This document shows, one piece after another, positions 1-12,156 of a DNA stretch of 64,000 bases (within the stretch, counting starts at the first letter, position 1; every line of letters starts with the position of its first letter). The notes beneath the pieces were generated by a model. The model did not search any database. It was not told the DNA's origin and saw only the letters and a program-made list of their open reading frames with translations. This DNA is from Microglena sp. YARC (lineage: Eukaryota > Chlorophyta > Chlorophyceae > Chlamydomonadales > Chlamydomonadaceae). The translations under genes were made by a program, and so were the position numbers. The DNA lies in contig CM039463.1 of assembly GCA_022414725.1 (NCBI GenBank), positions 21,314,882 through 21,378,881 on the forward strand, read 5' to 3'.

Positions 1-1020
1 ATGACCAGAACACGATCAGAAAGCGCCGTGTGCGGTGCCAATCTAAGGAAGCCTTTCAATGCCAGGTGCCGATCTAAGGAAGCCTTTCAATTCCAGGTGC
101 TCTAGTCTATAACTATATTACTATATTACTTTGTCTACATTTACACTGCACTAGGCTTGGGTTGGCTTGGATTGTTACTAGGCTTTTTGTTTTTTAGCTT
201 ATTGGTTTAGGCCTCGCGTTTTAGTGCTTATACAGCTTTTTACAGCTTTTATAGCATTTTGTAGCTTGTTAGGGCCATTGTGGCAAAAAACAAACTTTTT
301 GTTTACATTTTTACAACTTTTTGTTTACATTTTATAGCGATAATTTCGTTAACTTTTTGTTTACATTTTATAGCGATAATTTCGTTAGCTTTTTGTTTAC
401 ATTTTATAGCGATAATTTCGTTAACTTTTTGTTTACATTTTATAGGGATAATTTCGTTAACTTTTTGTTTACATTTTTACAACTTTTTGTTTACATTTTA
501 TAGCGATAATTTCGTTAACACGGGGTCAGAACTAGCGATCGCTGTATGCAGCGCAAATAAAAAGCCCCGACTGTTACACAGTCTTCCAGGCGACTCTGGG
601 CTGCTCACCGTCCAGGTCTGGTCTGGTCATAATTTCTCTATTCAGATGACTTGACTCAGATACCTTACAGGCCGCTTCACATTTCCTGAATACCCATATT
701 AAATTGGGCAAGCCCAATAGTCCCAAGGGACTTAGGAAATCAACTCTGGGCTGCTCACCGTCCAGGTCTGGTCATAATTTCTCTGTAGAGTCAGGAACAT
801 TCTCTGACCTCGCGACTTTTATTTATGCTCATTTGGCCATGGTTCCTTTCACAAATGTGAAGAGGACATTCCGGGCCTTTCGGTGGTATGCTGATCATGT
901 CAAAATTTGAGGGCAGCAAAAAATCATGCTAGTTAGTATGATGCAGTAGCCAACCATACGTTTTGTATACTTCGTATGAGTGTACATTTCGAGAAACAGT
1001 ATTCGGCATAAACATATGTT
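1..1020. repeat. AT-rich sequence with a 36-bp tandem repeat
   Basis: Between about 290 and 530, five to six units of TTTTTGTTTACATTTTATAG + CGATAATTTCGTTAAC lie inside a copy of a dispersed family (see 9980-10190 and 42335-42525). A smaller direct repeat (CTGGGCTGCTCACCGTCCAG) occurs at 598 and 748. No gene recognised. Confidence 0.7.
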
Positions 1021-1715
1021 TGAGCTAATAAACGTATGGTCATACATATGTTTGAGCTTATAAACGTATGGTGATACATATGTTTGAGCTTATAAACGTA
1101 TGGTCATACATATGTATGAGCTTATAAACGTATGGTCATACATATGTTTGAGCTTATAAACGTATGGTCATACATATGTATGAGCTTATAAACGTATGGT
1201 CATACATATGTATGTGCTTATAAACGTATGGTCATACATATGTTTGAGCTTATAAACGTATGGTCATACATATGTTTGAGCTTATAAACGTATGGTCATA
1301 CATATGTTTGAGCTTATAAACGTATGGTCATACATATGTTTGAGCTTATAAACGTATGGTCATACATATGTATGAGCTTATAAACGTATGGTCATACATA
1401 TGTTTGAGCTTATAAACGTATGGTCATACATATGTATGAGCTTATAAACGTATGGTCATACATATGTTTGAGCTTATAAACGTATGGTCATACATATGTT
1501 TGAGCTTATAAACGTATGGTCACATATGTTTGAGCTTATAAACGTATGGTCATACATATGTTTGAGCTTATAAACGTATGGTCATACATATGTTTGAGCT
1601 TATAAACGTATGGTCATACATATGTATGAGCTTATAAACGTATGGGCATACATATGTATGAGCTTATAAACGTATGGTCATACATATGTATGAGCTTATA
1701 AACGTATGGTCATAC
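1021..1715. repeat. 32-bp minisatellite
   Basis: About 21 near-identical head-to-tail units of CATACATATGTTTGAGCTTA + TAAACGTATGGT, with T/A variation at one site. Confidence 0.95.
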
Positions 1716-1898
1716 GTTTTTATGTCGGCCCAACCCTCTATATATATGTATACCGTATGCGCAGCATTAAATGGCAAACGACATTTAGCCAAAGCGGATT
1801 TGAATCTAAGTTGGTGCCAAGTAACTCCTAGCAACTGATGCGTGTGTGTGTGACCATGACCTTAATCCAAACACCACCACTGTCACTGTCACATCCAG

Positions 1899-1965
1899 TT
1901 GCTAGCTGGTGCACAGTTGTCCATTGTAACTTCAGGGTTGAAGAACCATGTGGATGAAGCTGGTG
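1899..1965 (+). pseudogene. Upstream partial copy of MSH1 exon A
   Basis: Begins after ACATCCAG with the same codons as exon A (AQLSIVTSGLKNHVDEA), then runs directly into the GGT-rich triplet array without a donor. A second partial copy, reading AQLSIVTAALKNHVE, is at 2581-2636. Either acceptor could be used in alternative transcripts, but both copies lack the 3' half of the exon. Confidence 0.6.
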
Positions 1966-2500
1966 GTCGTAGTGCTAGTGGTGGTCGTAGTGCTGGTGGT
2001 GGTGGTGGTGCTGGTGGTGGTAGTAGTAGTGGTGGTCGTAGTGGTGGTGGTGGTGGTGGTGCTGGAGGTGGTCGTAGTAGTGGTGGTCGTAGTGCTGGTG
2101 GTGGTGGTGGTGGTGGTGGTGGTGGTCGTAGTAGTGGTGGTCGTAGTGCAAGTGGTGGTCGTAGTGCTGCTGGTGGTGGTGGTGCTGGTGGTCGTAGTGC
2201 TAGTGGAGGTCGTAGTGCTGGTGGTGGTGGTGGTGCTGGTGGTCGTAGTGCTAGTGGTGGTCGTAGTGCTGGTGGTGGTGGTGGTGCTGGTGGTGGTCGT
2301 AGTAGTGGTGGTCGTAGTGCAAGTGGTGGTCGTAGTGCTGCTGGTGGTGGTGGTGCTGGTGGTCGTAGTGCTAGTGGTGGTCGTAGTGCTGCTGGTGGTG
2401 GTGGTGCTGGTGGTGGTAGTAGTAGCGGTGGTCGTAGTGCTGGTGGTGGTGGTGGTGGTAGTAGTAGTGGTGTTCGTAGTATTAGTGGTGAAATAGGCTA
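1966..2500. repeat. GGT/CGTAGT triplet array
   Basis: Compound trinucleotide repeat (GGTGGTCGTAGTGCTGGTGG) after an exon A copy. The Gly/Ser/Arg open frame is an artefact of the triplet period. A weaker AGT/AGG array follows at 2650-2815. Confidence 0.9.
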
Positions 2501-2923
2501 GAGGGACCTTCCCTTGACCTTACCCGTGCCCTTGACCTTGACCTTAATCCAAGCACTACCACTGCCACTGTCACATTCAGTTGCTGGCTGATGCACAGTT
2601 GTCCATCGTAACTGCAGCGTTGAAGAACCATGTGGAGTTTCTAGCATCATTACTATCATTATTATCATGTATTAGTAGTAGGAGTAGTAGAAGGAGGAGG
2701 AGGAGGAGGAGGAGTGGTAGTAGTAGTTGCAGGAGTAGTAGTGGTTATTATGGGTGGTATAAGTAGTAGTAGTAGTAGTCGTAGTAGTAGTAGTAGTAGT
2801 GATGGTGGTGGTGTGTGTGTGTATTTGTACAGTCCAGATGTAGCCAAATAGGCTAGGGGGACTTGCCCTTGCCCTTGCCCTTGACCTATATTCAAGCACT
2901 ACCACTGCCACTGTCACATTCAG

Positions 2924-3031
2924 TTGCTAGCTGGTGCACAGTTGTCCATCATAACTGCAGCGTTGAAGAACCATGTGGATGATGCTACACGCCAGCAGTG
3001 GACTCTACCAACTCTAGACACATCATCGAAC
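2924..3031 (+). CDS. MSH1: MSH1 exon A
   Basis: 108 nt, 36 codons, between a TTCAG acceptor and a GTAAGT donor. It encodes LLAGAQLSIITAALKNHV followed by DDATRQQWTLPTLDTSSN, the stretch ahead of the ATPase domain. Partial copies with the same acceptor lie upstream at 1899-1965 and 2581-2636. Copies of its 3' part lie downstream near 3100-3153 and 3247-3298. This is the only complete copy with a good donor. Confidence 0.7.
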
Positions 3032-5482
3032 GTAAGTCTCATGCCATGTCATGTCATGTCATATCATTAATTCATACTTTAATGTGACACGAATTGGGGC
3101 GATGCTCATCGTCAAGGATGGACTCTACCAACTCTAGACACATCATCGAACGGAAGTCTCATGCCATCTCATGTCATGTCATTATGCCATGTCGTGTCAT
3201 GTCATGTCATTAATTTATAATTGAATTCATGATACAAATTCGGGGCGATGCTCATCGTCAAGAATGGACTCTACCAACTCTACCAACTCTACCAACATCA
3301 CCTACTTCACCATCATCATCACCACCACCACCACCACCACCATTACCACCATCACCACCAAAAACAACAACAACGTCACCATTATCACCACCACCTCCAC
3401 CACCACCACCACCATCACCACCTTCTCCACCACCACCTCCTCCTCCTCCTCCTCCTCCTCCACCATCGCCATCACCACCACCACCACCACCACCACCACC
3501 ACCACCACCACCACCTCCTCCACCACCATCACCATCACCACCACAACCTTCTCCTCCGTCACCACCACCTCCTCCTCCTCCACCTTCGTCATCACCATCA
3601 CCACCGCCACGACCACCACCTCCTTCACCATCGTCATCACCGCCACGACTACCACCTCCTACACCACCACCACCTCCTACACCACCACCACCATCATCAC
3701 CACCACCACCACCACCTCCACCATCATCATCATCACCATGTTGCTTCTTTGTCAACAGGTCACAGAGCTCAAAGGACTGTGGCCCTACTGGAGATCTGGC
3801 TCAGCTCCCGAAACCGTCAAAAATGATTTGGTCATTGACAGGTATGACGCCCCTGGTGTTGGAAGAACGATGAACAAATAAATACATAAATAGATAATGA
3901 AATACATAAATAAACACCGGTGCAGGTGTGATCGGTCATTGACAGGCACTACTTCTCTGGTGTTGGAAGACCAATCAATCAATAAATAGATACATAAATA
4001 TATTTAGTACATGTTATTACGAGGCGTGAGGTTGAGGGGGCCAGCCCGTTCGCTTGCATTGGGCCCAACCACCAAATGTTGGAGGCCCATTTAAGTTTGT
4101 GTTTTATGGCGAAGCCCCTCCTTCTGTGAGGAGGGGAAGCCCTCAGAGTCACCCCAATTTCCTTTTGGCCACAAGAAGCAAGGAATGCTGGCCCTTACTA
4201 GCCCCAAACCCTGGCTTGGGTCTGCTGCACTCGATTCCGGTCGCTTCGATAGCCAACACCTGTCGCTCCGGTAACCAACACTCTCCATTATTTTTTGGCG
4301 GAGCCCCCCTTCTGGAGGGAGGGGCCCCCCAGGTCACCCCGTGGTCCGTTTGTGCGACCGACGACCGACGTGTGACCGACATGAAGCCGGACACATCAGC
4401 CAACTGTTTCGTAACTAACTGGCTTCGGTTCGCTCGATTCCGTTGCCACCTGTCGCTTCGATAACACTCTCCGCCAATTTTCCGCGGCGCTTGCGCTCCG
4501 CCTAGTTCTAGTTCTTTTGGTGAGGGCCTAGGACAAGTTCTTGTGGAGAGGGTATGTCCCTCCAACTCATTCTGGCTGCAATGTTGTATATGTTGAGAAC
4601 ATGTTGTACATGTGTGTATGTTGAGAACATGTACATGTGTGTATGTTGAGAACATGTTGTACATGTGTGTATGTTGAGAACATGTTGTACATGTGTGTAT
4701 GTTGAGAACATGTTGTACATGTGTGTATGTTGAGAACATGTTGTACATGTGTGTATGTTGAGAACATGTTGTACATGTGTGTATGTTGAGAACATGTTGT
4801 ACATGTGTGTATGTTGAGAACATGTGGTACATGTGTGTATGTTGAGAACAAGTTGTACATGTGTGTATGTTGAGAACATGTTGTACATGTGTGTATGTTG
4901 AGAACATGTTGTACATGTGTGTATGTTGAGAACATGTTGTACATGTGTGTATGTTGAGAACATGTTGTACATGTGTGTATGTTGAGAACATGTTGTACAT
5001 GTGTGTATGTTGAGAACATGTTGTACATGTGTGTATGTTGAGAACATGTTGTACATGTGTGTATGTTGAGAACATGTTGTACATGTGTGTATGTTGAGAA
5101 CATGTTGTACATGTGTGTATGTTGTACATGTATACGTATGTATGTTGTATATGTGTATGCTATACGTGTTGTGTACATGTTGTACTTGCATATGTGTGTA
5201 TGTTGTACATGTACGTGTATGTAGGTTGTACATGTGTGCGTTGCACATGTTATGTACGTGTTGCACATGCCTATGTGCGTATGTTGTAAATGTTGTGTAT
5301 GTGCACATGAATATGTATGTATGTTGTTCAAGTTGTACATGTACATGTATATGTATGTATTTATGTATGTATGTTCTACATGTATACGTATGCATGTTGT
5401 ACATGTTGTACATGTATTTGTATGTATGTTGTACATGTTGTACGTGTATTTATATGTATGTTGTGCATGTTGTGTATGTATG

Positions 5483-5516
<34 letters not shown>

Positions 5517-5594
5517 TTTATGTATGTGTGTATGTATGTATTTATGTATGTGTGTATGTATGTATGTATGTATGTATGTATGTATGTATGTATG

Positions 5595-5627
<33 letters not shown>

Positions 5628-5917
5628 TGTACATGTTGTACATGTATATGTATGCATATTGCACATGCGTGTGTTGTACATGTTGTGTACATGCTGTACA
5701 TGTGTATGTGTGTATGTTGTAAACGTTGTGTACATGTACATTTATATGTATGTATGTTGAATATGTTGTACATATATGTATGCATGTTGTACATGTTGTA
5801 CATGTGCATGTGTATGTATGTATGTTGTATATGTTGTACATGTATATGTATGCATGTTGTACATGTTGTACATGTGCATGTATATGTATGTATGTTGTAT
5901 ATGTTGTGCACATGTGC

Positions 5918-5985
<68 letters not shown>

Positions 5986-8637
5986 GTATGCTGTACATGT
6001 GTATGTTGAACAAGTGTATGTTACATGGACATGTTGAGTGCATGGTGTCCATGATTATGTGTGCATGTTGTACGTGTATATGTATGTATTTATGTATGTT
6101 GATTGTTGTGCATGTATATGTTTGTATGTTGTACATGCTGTGCATGCATGTAAGTATGTATGTTGCACATGTTGGACATGTATATGTATATATGTTTTTC
6201 ATATGTATGCTGTACAAGTGTATAGTGTACGTTTTGTACATGTATATTATGTAAGTTGTACATGTGTTTATGTATGTATGTTGTACATGTGTTTATGTAT
6301 GTATGTTGTACATGTTGTACATGTGTATATATGTATGACCTAAAAGACTTCCCATTTTCATACAGGATGCTGGTGAGAGGCTGGGATCCTGTTTAACTTA
6401 ACTGTTTTCCGCTAAAGTATTATCTGTATTCAATTTGTATTTTTTGTGTATTGATATATATGCAAAACGCTAAATCAGAATTAATTTTAATTAATTTTTT
6501 TTCTTCTATGAACTAAAAGACCTCCCCCTTTTTATTAGTATGTATGTTACAGTCCAGAGGTCTTCCATCCAGCGACCAGCCCATACCTATTAGTTATTTT
6601 AGAAAACTTTGAAAAATGAAGGGGAACAAACATTTTGTTCACGTTTATATTTTTCCTGGTAAAAAAACTGCCGAAGACAAAGTTCAAGTTCGTGTGTTAG
6701 CTACAAATCTGGCACTGTATGTATGTTGCAGTCGAGGGGTAGGCCAAAAAGGCTAAAGGGACTTGCCCAACCGTAACAGGAAGGGCTAAAAAGAAAAAGC
6801 ATTGATGAAATGAACCCCATACAATCGTTTTACCAACAAGGGCCCTGAGTCCGTGCTACAGTAACCATTTAATTATACAATCATAATTAAATCATCATCC
6901 CACATTGCATGATAATTTAATTGTGTGATTCTAAAAGACCTCCCCCCCTTTTCCATGCATCCCACATAGACCCACATAGACCCACATAGCCTACACACAG
7001 CATCCCACATACACCCACATAGTATATATACATACCTCCCTCCCTTTTCCATGCATCCCACATAGATCCACCTAGACCCACATAGACCCACGTAGCCCAC
7101 ACACAGCAGCCCACAGACCCACATAGACCCTCATAGACCCCACATAGACCCACATAGACCCACATAGACCCACGTAGCCCATACACACACATAGTATATA
7201 TACATACCCCCCCCTTTACCACGCAGGATGCTCCTTCTCACTGGGCCCAACATGGCAGGTGGGTTTTTCAGGTTGACTTTTTTCAGGTTGACTATAGTTC
7301 AGCTTGGGTATAGTTCATTCGCAGCCTCTGGCCTAGTAATAAGGCAAACTATTTATCTATCTATTTATTCATTCATTCATTCATTCATTCATTCATTCAT
7401 TCATTCATTCATTCATTCATTCATTCATTCATTCATTCATTCATTCATTCATTCATTCATTCATTCATTCATTCATTCATTTATTAACTCTTCATTCATT
7501 CGCAGCCTGCCCACAGGCAATACAGTTTTGAATATAGTTTTGAATTTGGTTTTGAATATACTTGAGCTCGAACATAGTTCAGCATGAATATAGTTCCTTC
7601 GCAGCATGCCGACAGGTTATAGGTTATAGGTTATAGGGAAGACCAATAAAGAGCAACACTTAGCTTTCAAGGAAGCAAAGGAGGAAGCACTGGTTGGTCC
7701 TAGCATTGAGGGGAAGCAAGCAAGCAAGCAAGAAATCGGCATTTCAAGCATGCAAACATGGAAACACCGTTTAGGCAGTAGTAGGCGAGCAGTCAGTGAA
7801 GCAAGCAGTGAAAGAAATAAATTCTGCACCCACCCTCGGTAGGGAAGGAGGCAAGCAAGCAAGCAAGCAGCCAAGCAGTAAGGGTAATGTGTTTTACAAG
7901 GGCATTACTGCATTGAGGCATTACCTTGAGTCAATTAGAGGGAAGGAGGTGCAAATTAAATTTGTTACAAACAAACAGCAAGCAAACAAACAAATAAACT
8001 AAATAAAATAGACAAACAAATTAAGAAGCAAATGAACGAAATGATTGATTAACAAACAAATATCAAACAGCCTTATTAACAAACAAACATCAAGCAAACA
8101 AACAAATAAACAAACAAACTAAGAAGCAAATAAACGAAATGACATCATCAAGCAAACAAACAGATTAACAAACAAATATCAAACAGACAAATTAAAAAAC
8201 AAATTAACAAATTAACAAATTAATAAACAAATTACCAAATTAACAAATTAATAAACAAATTAATTAATTAATTAATTAATTAATTAATTATCGAACAAAC
8301 ATGAAACAAACAAACAAATAAATCAATAAACAAATAAACAAACAAACAACACCCATCCCACCCTTTTAGTCGAGTACTCCCTGGACCTCAGCGTTGCTGC
8401 AGTCAGCCTGCATGCTAACTGACGACTCATGCTCCCAGCTCAGTCGGCGACCGTCCTTGCCATTGACGCGCAACTTTTCAGAGTATAAAACAACAAAGAA
8501 ACGTTCCTAATCATTGACAAAAGAAGAGTGCAGATGATGAGGCAATAATGCGCCTTTCCTGGTCCCCCCCGTGTAGGAGAGTCCACCCTCTTGTAAAATA
8601 ATGGTGGACTCATGTTACCTGCTCAAAACAATTATAC

Positions 8638-8676
<39 letters not shown>

Positions 8677-11600
8677 GGTGTAGGTAAGTCCACCCTACTG
8701 CCTAAAAAAATAAAAAAATCCCCCCGTGTAGATTCAATTCAAATTCAAAGTCAAATTCAAATAGAAAGACAACCGTTCCCACCTGTGCAGGCAAGTCCAC
8801 CCTTCTGTGCAGCGTTGCTGCAGTCAGCCTGCTTGCTAACTGTGGACTCATGGTCCCAGCTAAAAACAAGTAATAAAAAAATAAAAAAAGACAAGCAATA
8901 AAAGAACCCCCCCCTTCCCCCCCTTCACCCCACTCCCCGTGCAGGCAAGTCCACCCTCCTTCGCAGCGTTGCTGCAGTCACCCTGCTTGCTAACTGTGGA
9001 CTCATGGCCCCTGATAAATAAAAAAACAAATCCCCACGTGTAGGCAAGTCTACCCTCCTGCAATTCAAATAAAAATAAAAATAAGACAACCGTCCCCCCC
9101 CTGTGTAGGCAAGTCCACCCTCCTTCGCAGCGTTGCTGCAGTCAGCCTGCTTGCCAACTGTGGGCTCATGGTGCCAGCTCAGTCAGCGACTGTCCCTGCC
9201 ATTGACGCGCTCATGTTGCGCAACTTTTCTGGCGACAGTCCGCTAGAGGGAAAGAGCAGCTTTGCCATGGAAATGGTGGACATGGGTGGGTGGAGGGGTG
9301 TGGGGGTGGAGGGTGGTGGGGTGGGTGTGGGTGTGGGTGGTGGTGTTGGTGGGTAGCAGTGGTGATGGTTGTGTGTGCACTGTTGAGGGGAAGAGCAGCT
9401 TTGCCATGGAAATGGTGGACATGGGGTGGGTGAAGGGTGGTGGGTGGGTTGGTGGGTGGGTGGGTGTGGCGGGGTAAAGGGGGTGCGGGGGAGGGAGGGG
9501 GGGGGGGGGGGGGGGTAGCAGTGGTGGCGCTAGAGGGGAAGAGCAGCTTTGCCATGGAAATGGGAAATGGGTGGGTGAAGGGGGTGGGTCGTGGTGGTGG
9601 TGGTGGGTAGCAGTGTGATGATTGTTTGCACTGTTGAGGGGAAGAGCAGCTTTGACATGGAAATGGTGGACATGGGGTGGGTGAAGGGAGTGGGTGGGTG
9701 TTATTGGGTGGTGGGGTGGGGGGGGTGGGGGGGGGAGGTAGCTATGATAATGGTTGTTTACACTGTTGAGGGGAAGAGCAGCTTTGACATGGAAATGGTG
9801 GACATGGGGTGGGTGAAGGGAGTGGGTGGGTGTTATGGGTGGGTGGGGGTGGGGGGGTGGGGGGGAAGGTAGCTATGACAATGGTTGTTTACACTGCTGA
9901 GGGGAAGAGCAGCTTTGACATGGAAATGGTGGACATTGGGTGGTTGAAGGGGTGGGATGGAGTTTGTCAAGGATTTGTTTTTCAAATCTGAAAGTGGGTT
10001 TTTCTAGCTTTATGGTTGTAGGCCTCCTCAAGGGACAGCGTTTTATATCTTGTATAGTCTTTTATAGCGTTTTAGGGCCATTTAGGATAAGCAACAACTT
10101 TCAGTTGTTTACATTTTTGTATGGATCATTTCGCCCAAACAGGGTCAAAGCTAGCGATTGCTATACATAGCGGGAAACAATCCCTGGTGTGTGTTGGTGG
10201 GTGGGTCGGGTGGGGGTTGGGGGGGGTAGCAGCGGTGATGATTGTTTGCACTGTTGAGGGGAAGCGCATGGGTATCCACTATTTAGATCCACTATTTCCA
10301 TATAATTAATGTGTACAAATATAAATGTAGGATGTAATATTAATCTTAACTTTTCATTAAAGAGTTAAAATTGCTTTGCCATGGAAACGGAGGTTATGAG
10401 GTTTGTTGGGGTTCAGTTCTCTGGTGTTCGTTTTGTTTTCATTTTTTTTTACTAAAAACAATCAAAATCAAAATCCACCACAAAGTCATGCCAAGCCAAG
10501 CCAAATTCCCAACAAATCCAAGTTATACAGTCCTTTCAAAATTCATAAAAGAGACAAGGGTTCCAATATTTAAAAGTATGATTTTTGTTCATGAAAGTAT
10601 TTTTTGTTTTCATGAAATTACTTCCAATGTGAGACACTCATTTTTTAACTTTATGCAGACTAGCTTTCAGTAAACGTTAAATTGAGCATTAAAATAGCAA
10701 AGCATAAGAGCAGTAAATAAAGCATAAACGATACATGCAATAATAAATCAAATAAACCATACAATAAAAAACATAAAATAAATAGTATCAAAACAGAGCG
10801 ATAAAACAGAACATAAAATAAAACATGAGATAAAACACACAACAAATAAAATAGTATACAAGCAGAGCAGTAATATAAAATAAAAAATATGACACATACA
10901 GAATAAACAGTATTCAATCAGAGCATTAAAATAAAGATAACAGATTTTAGGTAAACTTCGAATTGAACATTACAAACAGGAAAATAAAGAAACAGTAAAA
11001 TATGCTTTTGATCTAATCTCTTCATACCTAATACAGGTCGGTTATGACTGATGTAACAAAACGTTCGCTGGCGCTTGTTGACGAGCTCGGCAAGGGGACT
11101 GAGGTGGGTACAAGATATTATTCCAGGGGGGGGCAAGAGGACTGAGGTGGTACCAGAGATTATTCCAGGGGGGGGGAGGGGGGGGGCAAGGGGACAGGTG
11201 GTACCATATACTATTCCAGGGGGGGGGGGGGGGGGGGGGGGGGGGGCGAGTGGTGGGGAGGGGGGGGGGAGGGGGGGGGCAAGGGGACAGGTGGGTACCA
11301 TATACTATTCCAGGGGGGGGGGGGGGGCAAGGGGACTGAGGTGGGTACCAGAGATTATTCCAGGGGGGGGGGGGGGGGGGGGCAAGGGACAATGGGGTAC
11401 CATATACTATTCCAGGGGGGGGGGGGGGGGGGAGGGGACTGAGATGGTACCAGAGATTATTCCAGGGGGCGGGGGGGGGGCAAGGGGACAGGTGGGTATC
11501 ATATACTATTCAGGGGGGGGGGGGGGAGGGGGGGCAAGAGGACTGAGGTGGGGTACCATATACTATTCCAGGGGGGGGGCAAGAGGAGTGAGGTGGGGTA

Positions 11601-12125
11601 CCAGATATTATTCCAGGGGGGGGGGGGGGGGGGGGGGGGGCAAGGGAGTAGGTGGGTATCAGATATTGTTTTCATTTCAAAATGTGGCTGCAGGTGATTG
11701 CTGGCCACCGCTTTAACCACAGCCATGCTGGAGAAGCTGTGTGCCGCACACCCACCCACATCCCCATACCCACCCACACATCCCCAAACCCACCCATATC
11801 CCCACACCACACACACATCCCCATACCCCCCCCCCCCCCCCCCCCCCATACACACCCATATTCTCACCCCCCCAACACCCACACCCGCACACCCCTACAG
11901 CCTCACCACATCCCCATACCCACACCCACATTCTCACACCTCCCACCCACCCACATCCCATGCCCCCCACACCCACAATGGTTGCAGTGATTGCTGCACC
12001 GGTACTAGCAACAGCCATGCTGGAGAAGATGTGTGCGGAAAAATGCTCACGGGCATCTTTGCAACTCATCTGCACGACTGGTGAGTGTGTGTGGGGTGGT
12101 GGTGGCCTGTGTGGTGTGTGTGTGT

Positions 12126-12156
<31 letters not shown>

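Noticed and set aside
1021..1715. CRISPR array or centromeric satellite
   Set aside because: No spacers; only about 21 units within a gene-bearing region, so a minisatellite.
1899..2501. 200-aa Gly/Ser/Arg-rich open frame
   Set aside because: Only the first 22 codons are an MSH1 exon copy; the rest is an uninterrupted triplet repeat that stays open in several frames.
3229..3881. Pro-, His- and Thr-rich open frames of about 200 aa
   Set aside because: ACC/TCC microsatellite; open in several frames on both strands.
4149..6254. Long open frames with THMYNMFSTY or MYVCMYVC repeats
   Set aside because: Translations of the 28-bp and TATG minisatellites, open on both strands.
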